From assembly GCA_029933895.1 (NCBI GenBank), contig JAOZNG010000060.1, positions 1 through 7,160 on the forward strand: 7,160 nucleotides of DNA, written 5' to 3'. Under the pieces are notes generated by a model. That model was not told where the DNA came from, did no database searches, and was given only the letters and a program-made list of their open reading frames with translations. The position numbers and the translations under genes were made by a program. Shown here piece after piece: positions 1 through 5,434 of the stretch. Source of the DNA: an archaeon (GTDB lineage Archaea; Altiarchaeota; Altiarchaeia; IMC4; QMZM01). Numbering within the stretch: the stretch's first letter is position 1; each line of letters starts with the position of its first letter.

Positions 1-23
1 CGGAAACTCCAATCAACACGTTC

Positions 24-1082
24 TTGGATGATTTTATGACACAATTTTCTCTTGGAGGAAGCTCCCTGGAAAACAACATTATACTCTTTATTCTAATAAT
101 ACTGGCATCGATTCTAACAGCCAGGGCAGCAAACTACCTGCTAGACCGACACATCCAGAGACTGGTGTCCATGACTAAATCAAAGCTGGACGACAAGATA
201 CTAGCGTCCATACACAAACCAATCTATTACATAATAATCCTCCTGGGCCTCCAGATAGCATTAACCATATTCTTTAAGCCAACAGACGTTATATTCAGGA
301 TCATAACAACCCTCCTTGTTATTATCGCATCTCTGGCTATAGCAGATATAATCGTGGTTATCCTGAAAGACTTCGGGAAAAAACTGGCCAGACAGACGGA
401 GACCAGCATAGACGATGAAGCAATACCCTTTCTCTCCAAGCTGATGCGTTTCATCGTATATCTCATGGGATTCATGATTATACTGGACCTCTATGGCATA
501 GAAATAACTCCCCTGATAGCAGGCCTCGGAATAGCAGGATTCGCTATAGGATTCGCAGCTAAAGACACAATATCCAACCTGCTGGCAGGTTTCTTCATAT
601 TACTGGACAGACCGTTCGTGAAGGGTGACAGGATAAAGTTAGGAGATAACCTGGGAGAGGTGGTGGACATAGGGTTGAGGAGCACTAAAATAGAAACCCT
701 CGACCACACATACGTCATAATACCCAACTCCGAGATTGTATCAAAGGATGTGACAAACTACGCTCTTCCTAACATGCAGATAAAGGTACGGTTGACTTTC
801 GGAGTGGCCTACGGCTCAAACCCTGGGAGGGTGAAGGGGATAATACTGGATATCGCCAGGGAATCAGAGTACGTGATGAATGAACCCAAGCCGGTAGTAT
901 ACTTCAAGGAGTTCGCTGACTCATCCATAAACTTCCTCCTCATCCTATGGGTTAACTCCTTCAGAGACAAGCTGAAGGCAACAGATGACATAAACACCAA
1001 GGTATATGAGAGATTCGCTGAGGAGAATATTGAGATACCTTTCCCGTGCCGTACAATCTATCTAAAGGGAGAAAACGGATGA
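24..1082 (+). CDS. MscS-family small-conductance mechanosensitive ion channel
   Basis: This is a membrane channel that opens under membrane tension and releases solutes during hypo-osmotic shock. About five hydrophobic segments are visible (roughly residues 17-34, 66-84, 90-115, 140-158 and 163-185). The last is the Gly/Ala-rich pore helix typical of MscS (TPLIAGLGIAGFAIGFAAKD, 162-181). It is followed by the family's beta-domain signature (LLDRPFVKGDRI, 193-204, and IPNSEIVS, 233-240), and the end carries the usual IPFPCRTIYL (338-347). At about 350 residues, the length fits archaeal MscS proteins. The start is uncertain: the listed start is TTG, an in-frame ATG lies at 36, and the frame is open to the left edge of the window, so the true start may be further upstream. 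The stop overlaps the ATG of the following broken gene (ATGA), suggesting the two were once translated together. Confidence 0.93.
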   Translation: MDDFMTQFSLGGSSLENNIILFILIILASILTARAANYLLDRHIQRLVSMTKSKLDDKILASIHKPIYYIIILLGLQIALTIFFKPTDVIFRIITTLLVIIASLAIADIIVVILKDFGKKLARQTETSIDDEAIPFLSKLMRFIVYLMGFMIILDLYGIEITPLIAGLGIAGFAIGFAAKDTISNLLAGFFILLDRPFVKGDRIKLGDNLGEVVDIGLRSTKIETLDHTYVIIPNSEIVSKDVTNYALPNMQIKVRLTFGVAYGSNPGRVKGIILDIARESEYVMNEPKPVVYFKEFADSSINFLLILWVNSFRDKLKATDDINTKVYERFAEENIEIPFPCRTIYLKGENG

Positions 1083-1337
1083 AAACAAAAAAATGTGGCT
1101 CCTTGATGTTGTACCTCCCGTTCACTTTAATACTAGCACACGTTCCTATCCCGTTATATGCGGCTTTTGTGTGGTGGCTTGACAGATATGAGGAAGCTAT
1201 CATCCATGATACTAATAGCTTTCATCTGGGGTGTTTTGGGGCTTTGTTATCTCACCTGTTTTGGAGTTACTGATAAATTAATCCCATCGTTGGAGGATGG
1301 TTTTATAACAAAGGAGGAATATAATATAACCCCATAG
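1079..1337 (+). pseudogene. Frameshifted 5' remnant of a PrsW-like intramembrane protease gene
   Basis: An ATG overlapping the channel gene's stop opens a frame encoding a hydrophobic segment and then PLYAAFVWWLDRYE. That frame then turns into unlikely sequence and stops at 1273. From about 1191 the +1 frame supplies the expected continuation, SSMILIAFIWGVLGL, and runs to a TAG at 1335-1337. A DRYE motif followed about 14 residues later by an AF-(L/I)-W-G helix is how I remember the N-terminal part of PrsW-family (M82, glutamic-type) membrane proteases. A loss of two bases near 1193 would restore that spacing exactly. The later catalytic region of the family is not seen, so this is a truncated, frameshifted relic. 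The family call rests on one motif and is tentative. That the gene is broken is better supported, because two frames each encode half of a sensible membrane segment. Confidence 0.55.
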
Positions 1338-1507
1338 TATCTAAAGAGAAAAAGAGCGTCAAGGGAGATATCAGGGAAGCACGGTAGGGGAAACCCTCCC
1401 TGCTCAACAGGCTCTTCGAGTTAGAGACGCAACTGGCATCCGAGGGGGGGAAAAAACACCGCATGGAATCATACAATAGAGATACAGGGAATGCTACCCC
1501 AGAATAA
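1325..1507 (+). pseudogene. Decayed coding fragment with in-frame TAG, possibly the 3' end of the same broken gene
   Basis: One frame reads through 1325-1507 with a single internal TAG (1385-1387). It encodes a Lys/Arg-rich stretch, then LLNRLFELETQLASEGGKK, and ends at TAA. The predicted amphipathic, charged helix looks protein-like and could be the cytosolic tail of the membrane protease whose start lies just to the left, with the middle of the gene deleted. I cannot identify it independently. A G7A6 run at 1444-1456 is a likely slippage point. No start codon with a ribosome binding site is apparent. Taken with the preceding remnant, this accounts for most of the roughly 500-base stretch between the channel and the Cys-repeat gene. 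From 1508 to 1577 I see only a possible promoter. Confidence 0.35.
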
Positions 1508-1520
1508 AGAAGACAAAAAA

Positions 1521-1530
1521 CGATATAATT
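1521..1530 (+). promoter_or_regulatory. Possible archaeal TATA box for the Cys-repeat protein gene
   Basis: The sequence CGATATAATT, preceded by the purine-rich ACAAAAAA that could act as a BRE, lies about 50 bases upstream of the ATG at 1578. Archaeal transcription starting 25-27 bases downstream would leave a leader of roughly 25-30 bases. It is the best TATA-like element in the gap and follows the end of the decayed fragment. No clear Shine-Dalgarno sequence precedes the ATG. Confidence 0.35.
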
Positions 1531-1577
1531 GAGGTAAGAGGGAAGCTGAATCTGTATTAGCACCTCCGGAACGTAGA

Positions 1578-2519
1578 ATGAAAAAAATCTTCATGCTGAT
1601 GACGCTAGCGGCATTGTTCACCTACCCCTGCTGCATAGACAACAAAGAGAGAACAACCATGACCTCAACCATCACTTCAACAACAACCATGACCTCAACC
1701 ATCACTTCAACAATCAAGACAACATCATCCACGGGAGTTACCATACCCTGGACGGTATGCTATGACATAATAGATGAGCAGCTGAGGGATGAATGCTTCA
1801 AGGATGAGGGGGTTAGGGAGAGAAACCCTGAATACTGCAGGGAAATAATAAGCTCTAAATGGAAGGATGAATGCCTCTGGAATGTAGCAGTCCTATTGAG
1901 TGATGAAGCAATATGTCACGGAATCCATCTATCCGAGAACATATACGGCTGCTACAACGACCTGGCCATGAATAAAGACAACCTATCCATCTGCTCCTAT
2001 ATCAACCAGGATGTGTTGATGGACGAGTGCATGAAGAATATGGCCATAAAGCGCCTTAATGAATCCATCTGCTCCCGGCTGATGTTCCAGCGCAAGAGAG
2101 ATGAATGCTACAATGCTGTCGCGTTAGAGAAACTGGAGGCTGACATCTGCAGATATGTGACGAATTACCGTGCTAAGTTATCCTGCTATAAGACCACAAC
2201 AGAAAACAAGACCCTTGTTGCTGAATGCGACCTGGAGGAGGAAGATTGGCGGTGGTATTGTTACACAAAGGTAGCCAGAAACAACAACAACATCTCTGTA
2301 TGTGATTTAATCACCTCAGGTGAGTGGAAGAGCATCTGCTTCAAGGAATTAGCTGTGCACAGATTGGATCCCGCATTATGCAACCTTGCAGGGGACTCAG
2401 ACTGGAGGGATCAATGTTTCTACGAGCTGAGCATGATCCAAGAGAACATAAACCTATGCAGTAACATAACAGATGCTGCTGTGAGGGAATCCTGTGTCCG
2501 GGAATCCACAGCCAATTAA
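1578..2519 (+). CDS. Secreted or surface-anchored protein with ten 26-residue double-cysteine repeats
   Basis: A short basic and hydrophobic N-terminus (residues 1-17), followed by Cys18-Cys19, looks like a signal peptide. The site is not a canonical lipobox, so lipid anchoring is uncertain. Residues 26-53 are almost entirely Thr, Ser, Met and Ile, a stalk-like linker that could be O-glycosylated. The rest is ten tandem repeats of about 26 residues, each C-x11-C-x13. First cysteines are at 61, 87, 113, 139, 165, 191, 217, 242, 268 and 294; second cysteines are at 73, 99, 125, 151, 177, 203, 228, 254, 280 and 306. A loose repeat consensus is NxSIC-xxI-x5-(R/D)DEC(Y/F)xxxA. Disulfides within or between repeats would give a rigid extracellular rod. 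I recall similar repeats in proteins of uncultured archaea but know no function for them. The ATG at 1578 is chosen because the signal peptide starts there. Function is unknown. Confidence 0.82.
   Translation: MKKIFMLMTLAALFTYPCCIDNKERTTMTSTITSTTTMTSTITSTIKTTSSTGVTIPWTVCYDIIDEQLRDECFKDEGVRERNPEYCREIISSKWKDECLWNVAVLLSDEAICHGIHLSENIYGCYNDLAMNKDNLSICSYINQDVLMDECMKNMAIKRLNESICSRLMFQRKRDECYNAVALEKLEADICRYVTNYRAKLSCYKTTTENKTLVAECDLEEEDWRWYCYTKVARNNNNISVCDLITSGEWKSICFKELAVHRLDPALCNLAGDSDWRDQCFYELSMIQENINLCSNITDAAVRESCVRESTAN
1652..1713 (+). repeat. Two tandem copies of a 30-bp DNA repeat encoding the Thr/Ser stalk
   Basis: Bases 1652-1681 are repeated exactly at 1682-1711, and the match extends two further bases to 1713. 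The unit is in frame (30 bp = 10 codons) and encodes TTMTSTITST-type sequence. Exact identity over two copies points to a recent duplication or to slippage that changes stalk length. Confidence 0.9.
1758..2495 (+). repeat. Array of ten 78-bp protein-level repeats (C-x11-C-x13)
   Basis: The spacing between first cysteines is 26 residues in every repeat except the seventh, which is one residue shorter. The copies have diverged in DNA and protein, and mainly the cysteines, nearby Ile/Leu positions, a D/E before the second Cys and an aromatic after it are kept. This points to old duplications held by structural selection. Asn-X-Ser/Thr sequons recur four residues before the first Cys (N135, N161 and N238), with further sequons at N210 and N296. 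Confidence 0.88.
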
Positions 2520-3439
2520 CCAATCAGCATCCTCGTATCTGATATGGCGATAGAGCTGGCACCTTTCTCCCTTAGTTTGGGCAACAGATACTTCAGTTCT
2601 TTCTCATCAATTACTATGAAAACATCATAGCCACCACCCCTTAGATCGTTTATGGTGGGTTTCTCCACGTACTCACTTAATGTATCAAGCACTGGCTGGA
2701 GCTTCGCTTCCTCCATGACATTCATGAACACGTTGACTTTGCCTTTACCCTTCAAGGCCCCCCTGAATAAATCAATTATTTCATCGATTTTCTTTTTTTT
2801 CTTCTGGTCTTGCAGGGATTTCCTGTTCGCTATCAACACAGAGTTGGCCTCCATCACCCTGTCTATAATGCGGCACCTGTTTTCTCTGATTGTTTTCCCT
2901 GTCTCCACTGTTTCAATAATCAAGTCAGCTTCCGGGATCGGTGGAATAATCCAGGCCTCTGTTTTGCCGGCTGGCTTGTCTATTATAGCATCTATTCCAT
3001 TGTCTTGGAGATATTTCTTGGTGATGTTGTAGTACTCGGTTGCTACAACAGCCTTCTTTCCCTCCTCTTTAAGTTTTTCCGAGTACCTCCTGAAGTCCTC
3101 CATTGATTCAATATCAGGGAGCATCTCCTCTGATACTGCTGTAACCAGCCTGGTGGCTCCATAGCCTAAATCCATTACCTTCCTGATTTCTTTCCCTCTC
3201 CCGGGGTTGCCCAGACGGAAGTCCTCCACTATATCCGAGCCGGTAACAGCTAGATCACCCTTCCCTAAACTGACTACAAAGGGGAAGTCCTGTGGTCGGA
3301 TGCGTTTCAACACTATTTCGGGGTCGTCTATGTGTGGATTGTATCCCCTCTCGCTCATGCTTATCTCGAACCCTGCCAGCCTGAAGAGCTGTAGTGTTTT
3401 CTCTTCCAGATGTCCGTCTGGTATGTAAAACTTGATCAT
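2516..3439 (-). CDS. hisG: ATP phosphoribosyltransferase, long form with C-terminal regulatory domain
   Basis: This enzyme catalyses the first step of histidine biosynthesis, joining PRPP and ATP to give phosphoribosyl-ATP. Residues 1-210 are the two-lobed catalytic part: RPQDFPFVVSLGKGDLAVTG (48-67), LGYGATRLVTAVS (91-103), ATEYYNITKKYL (133-144), and the PRPP-binding loop ETVETGKTIREN (176-187). Residues 234-307 match the ACT-like C-terminal domain of long-form HisG, which senses histidine for feedback inhibition and means that no HisZ partner is needed. The N-terminal loop reads PDGHL (7-11) where most family members have PKGRL or NKGxL, an unusual loss of a conserved Lys. A KKKKK stretch (213-217) marks the interdomain linker. 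No other his genes lie nearby. The neighbour upstream is a NUDIX gene 22 bp away. The stop overlaps the convergent Cys-repeat gene. The start has no Shine-Dalgarno but has a TATA-like element at leaderless spacing. Confidence 0.9.
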   Translation of the reverse strand: MIKFYIPDGHLEEKTLQLFRLAGFEISMSERGYNPHIDDPEIVLKRIRPQDFPFVVSLGKGDLAVTGSDIVEDFRLGNPGRGKEIRKVMDLGYGATRLVTAVSEEMLPDIESMEDFRRYSEKLKEEGKKAVVATEYYNITKKYLQDNGIDAIIDKPAGKTEAWIIPPIPEADLIIETVETGKTIRENRCRIIDRVMEANSVLIANRKSLQDQKKKKKIDEIIDLFRGALKGKGKVNVFMNVMEEAKLQPVLDTLSEYVEKPTINDLRGGGYDVFIVIDEKELKYLLPKLREKGASSIAISDTRMLIG

Positions 3440-3457
3440 TTTTTTTTGATTTAAGGG

Positions 3458-3468
3458 TATATTATTTT
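3458..3468 (-). promoter_or_regulatory. TATA-like element at leaderless spacing for hisG
   Basis: Read on the - strand, AAAATAATATA is centred about 24-25 bases before the hisG ATG, the distance expected when archaeal transcription starts at the ATG itself. It overlaps the stop codon of the NUDIX gene. The bases between it and the ATG are A-rich and contain no GGAGG-like site. hisG may therefore have its own promoter even though it lies just behind the NUDIX gene. Confidence 0.45.
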
Positions 3469-3884
3469 GTTTTCAGGCTATTAATAAAGTCGCATATAAT
3501 CTCTGCGTGGTCGAAGGCCAGCTCTGGTAGCTCATCCAGGCGGAACCATTCTGCCTCCATGGCATCAGATGACGCCTCCAGTTTCCCGGAAACGGGCCTG
3601 CACACGAACACAACAGACACAGTGTGCCCCCTTGGATCCCTGTCTGGCTTGCTGTAGACCCCCAACAGTTTCCCGTGCTCCACCATCAGCCCGGTCTCCT
3701 CCCTCGCTTCTCTCTCCACAGCGTCCTCGACTCTTTCACCGTAGTCCACAAAACCTCCAGGTAGAGCCCACATACCCTTAAATGGGGGATTCCCCCTCCG
3801 GACCAGAACAATCCTGTCATCCTCCACTATTATTGCATCAACAGTTAAAAACGAGACTTCACCTGAGTATTTCTTCAATGTCAT
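3462..3884 (-). CDS. NUDIX hydrolase, probably ADP-ribose pyrophosphatase-like
   Basis: NUDIX hydrolases cleave nucleoside diphosphates linked to another moiety, using divalent metal. The 140-residue protein is a single domain with a perfect NUDIX box, G-x5-E-x7-REUxEExGU, at residues 44-66 (G44, E50, R58, E59, E62, E63, G65). The preceding PPFKGMWALPGG (33-44) is typical. YSKPDRDPRGHTVSVVF (77-93), with prolines about 14-18 residues after the box, resembles ADP-ribose pyrophosphatases of archaea. The substrate cannot be fixed from sequence, and dGTP or other nucleotides remain possible. It is the first gene of a likely two-gene unit with hisG, 22 bp downstream. The ATG is preceded by AT-rich sequence without a Shine-Dalgarno, consistent with a leaderless or short-leader mRNA. 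Confidence 0.9.
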   Translation of the reverse strand: MTLKKYSGEVSFLTVDAIIVEDDRIVLVRRGNPPFKGMWALPGGFVDYGERVEDAVEREAREETGLMVEHGKLLGVYSKPDRDPRGHTVSVVFVCRPVSGKLEASSDAMEAEWFRLDELPELAFDHAEIICDFINSLKTK

Positions 3885-3904
3885 ATTATTATTTTTATCA
3901 ACGT

Positions 3905-3916
3905 AATCAAAAAATA
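3905..3916. promoter_or_regulatory. AT-rich element possibly shared by the divergent tRNA-Val and NUDIX genes
   Basis: The 60-base gap between the NUDIX start (3884) and the tRNA (3945) holds one A-rich core, AATCAAAAAATA. It lies about 28 bases from the NUDIX ATG and about 30 bases from the tRNA 5' end, near TATA-box distance for both. A second AT-rich run (3885-3897) abuts the NUDIX ATG and seems too close to be its TATA box. Neither is a strong consensus match. Confidence 0.25.
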
Positions 3917-3944
3917 GGAATACATCAGTTGTTCACTCTATCCA

Positions 3945-4018
3945 GGGCCCGTGGTCTAGCTGGCTATGACGTTGCCCTTACAAGGCAGAGGTCCCCGGTT
4001 CAAATCCGGGCGGGCCCA
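3945..4018 (+). tRNA. tRNA-Val (anticodon UAC)
   Basis: The 74-base cloverleaf is clear. The acceptor stem GGGCCCG (3945-3951) pairs fully with CGGGCCC (4011-4017), with discriminator A4018. The anticodon stem TTGCC/GGCAG (3972-3976 and 3984-3988) closes the loop CTTACAA, with anticodon TAC at 3979-3981, which reads GUA and related Val codons. The T arm CCCGG-TTCAAAT-CCGGG spans 3994-4010. The D stem is three good pairs plus a U-U. CCA is not encoded (ACT follows), so the tails are added enzymatically. There is no intron. It is the only + strand gene between the flanking - strand genes. No T-rich terminator is obvious in the 47 bases before the convergent cysQ end at 4066. Confidence 0.97.
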
Positions 4019-4065
4019 CTTCCAGTTCATGCTTGCCTCTATGAATACCATCCTGCGACCTTTAA

Positions 4066-4854
4066 CTACAGAGCCTTCTCCACTGCTTCAAGTATCTCCC
4101 TCTTATGAAAACCGTTGCATCCGATGGAGCCGTACTGCATCCTCCAAGGACTTAAATCAAGGTCGTAAACCGGGGGATTACCGTGAACGTCAAAAACAAG
4201 ACCGCCAGCTTCCTCCAGTATGAGCTGGGGAGCGCAGCAGTCCCAGAAACCAAGCCTGGAGGTTGTGTAGACACACAACTCCGCTTCCCCTGAGGCAATC
4301 AAGCAATACTTGATACCTATGCTGCCAGATTCCATGAACGAAGAGACTCCAAGAGACTCAGCAACCTGTTTATCCTTTTCCCGTAAATGAAACCTGCTGA
4401 CCAGCATCCTCCATCCATCCAGCTCGCTGACACCAGAGACTTTAACAGGTTTCCCGTCCACGAAGGCTCCTCCATCCCTGATGGCATACCAGCTTTTTCC
4501 CGAGCAGGGCACATGCACGACGCCCAAAACAGGTCTGCTCTCATCCAATAAACCAACCAGGATAGAGAAATCACCTGTTCCCTCAACGAAATCCTGTGTT
4601 CCATCAAGGGGATCGATCACCCAACACCTTCCGTTGCCTGAACCAGACAAGCCAGACTCCTCCGAGAGAAAACCGTAACCAAAGCTCTCCAAACCCTCCA
4701 ACAGAATTTCCTCCGACAACGAATCCGCCCGGGTGACAGGGCTTTCATCCCCCTTATGGTCTATGGAGAAATCACCTCCGTACACCTCCATAACCATTTC
4801 ACCAGCCTCTGAAACCAAATCAAGAACCCTCTTCAACTCGTTGAAATAGCCCAT
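4066..4854 (-). CDS. cysQ: 3'(2'),5'-bisphosphate nucleotidase, CysQ type (inositol monophosphatase superfamily)
   Basis: This enzyme hydrolyses 3'-phosphoadenosine 5'-phosphate (PAP) to AMP and phosphate, removing an inhibitory by-product of PAPS use. The metal-site motifs of the superfamily are present: KGDESPVTRAD (34-44), SEES (64-67), the DPLDGT core (81-86) followed by QDFVEGTGDFSILVGLL, and WD (204-205). The SPVTxAD motif and the DGT-x-(D/E)F-x5-(E/D)F pattern fit CysQ better than inositol monophosphatase or histidinol-phosphatase. GSIGIKYCLIASGEAEL (177-193) also fits the CysQ pattern. At 262 residues it is full length. Its ATG lies two bases after the stop of a sulfotransferase gene, which generates PAP, so context supports the PAP substrate. 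It is Cys-rich for the family (C206, C207 and others). An inositol or fructose-1,6-bisphosphatase activity, common among archaeal relatives, cannot be excluded. Confidence 0.85.
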   Translation of the reverse strand: MGYFNELKRVLDLVSEAGEMVMEVYGGDFSIDHKGDESPVTRADSLSEEILLEGLESFGYGFLSEESGLSGSGNGRCWVIDPLDGTQDFVEGTGDFSILVGLLDESRPVLGVVHVPCSGKSWYAIRDGGAFVDGKPVKVSGVSELDGWRMLVSRFHLREKDKQVAESLGVSSFMESGSIGIKYCLIASGEAELCVYTTSRLGFWDCCAPQLILEEAGGLVFDVHGNPPVYDLDLSPWRMQYGSIGCNGFHKREILEAVEKAL

Positions 4855-4856
4855 GA

Positions 4857-5429
4857 TTAAACCCTGTTTCGATACAGGTCCTCATCTATTACCGAAATCA
4901 TAGCTCTCTCATCCAAAAACCCGCCGAGGAATCTATTAATAGCCTTAACCTCTCTTCCGGGGTGTGCTATGACCTCATTATAGCTCACAAATAAGACCTC
5001 CATATTGTCTCTGTCCCTGATGTAGGATTTCATCAACTTCAGGTATTTCCTCAATAGCAGCGTCATCTCCTCATCAGGGATCTCTTCAGGGTTCTTTCCA
5101 CGTCTAACAAGCATCTTCCTCTGGGATTTGATAATTTCTGGAATCCGTCTCTGCATGAAAACAACCTTATAGTGGTATTCATCAGGCAGGCGCTTTACCA
5201 GCTCAGCCAGAACCTTAACAGCTTTACCTCTCGCGTTATCCAGCCATCCAGCATCCTCCGGTAATCTCTTAACCCGCTCAAACTCATAATAGCCTATGGG
5301 GTTGTCTACATCAGCTCCCCTCTCTCTGTCAGTTAAGGGTTTGATTCCACCAGCCTCCAGCATTTTCATAAGCATGGATGTACCGCTTCTAGGTAAACCC
5401 GATACCACAACAATAGTCTCTTCATCCAT
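4857..5429 (-). CDS. Small cytosolic PAPS-type sulfotransferase family protein
   Basis: This is a P-loop protein of 190 residues. Residues 10-18 read SGLPRSGTS, the 5'-phosphosulfate-binding loop of PAPS sulfotransferases, rather than a GxxxxGK(S/T) kinase loop. R94 and S102 sit eight residues apart in FMQRRIPEIIKS, the same spacing as the Arg/Ser pair that binds the 3'-phosphate of PAPS in estrogen sulfotransferase. VSYNEVIAHP (148-157) matches the later 'rYEdLl-dP' region. There is no signal peptide or membrane segment. I recall the family (ADxDNPxGYYEFERVK near 39-54) as a widespread, uncharacterised prokaryotic group. The acceptor is unknown. It is tightly packed between the flavin subunit gene (5 bp) and cysQ (2 bp). 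Adjacency to a PAP phosphatase argues that it really uses PAPS. A GGGGG run about 10 bases upstream may help ribosome binding. Confidence 0.82.
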   Translation of the reverse strand: MDEETIVVVSGLPRSGTSMLMKMLEAGGIKPLTDRERGADVDNPIGYYEFERVKRLPEDAGWLDNARGKAVKVLAELVKRLPDEYHYKVVFMQRRIPEIIKSQRKMLVRRGKNPEEIPDEEMTLLLRKYLKLMKSYIRDRDNMEVLFVSYNEVIAHPGREVKAINRFLGGFLDERAMISVIDEDLYRNRV

Positions 5430-5434
5430 TCAGT

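Noticed and set aside
1385..1387. In-frame TAG read as pyrrolysine
   Set aside because: cysQ in this window ends with TAG as an ordinary stop, and the surrounding frame has no start and looks decayed.
1303..1563. An 86-residue open frame on the - strand across the decayed region
   Set aside because: No ribosome site, no recognisable motif, and it lies opposite the frames that look like gene remnants.
2652..3428. + strand open frames opposite hisG
   Set aside because: hisG is clearly real on the - strand, and the opposite frames show no family motifs.
3569..4223. Several + strand open frames across the NUDIX gene, the tRNA and the cysQ end
   Set aside because: They are shadows of well-supported - strand genes or run through the tRNA, with low-complexity or implausible composition.
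4066..4854. Inositol monophosphatase or HisN-type histidinol-phosphatase, given hisG nearby
   Set aside because: The SPVTxAD and DPLDGTQDF patterns and the adjacent sulfotransferase fit CysQ better. hisG is separated from it by the tRNA and the NUDIX gene.
4857..5429. Nucleoside or adenylate-type kinase from the N-terminal P-loop
   Set aside because: The loop is GLPRSGTS without a Walker GK(S/T), and the R-x7-S pair is a sulfotransferase feature.
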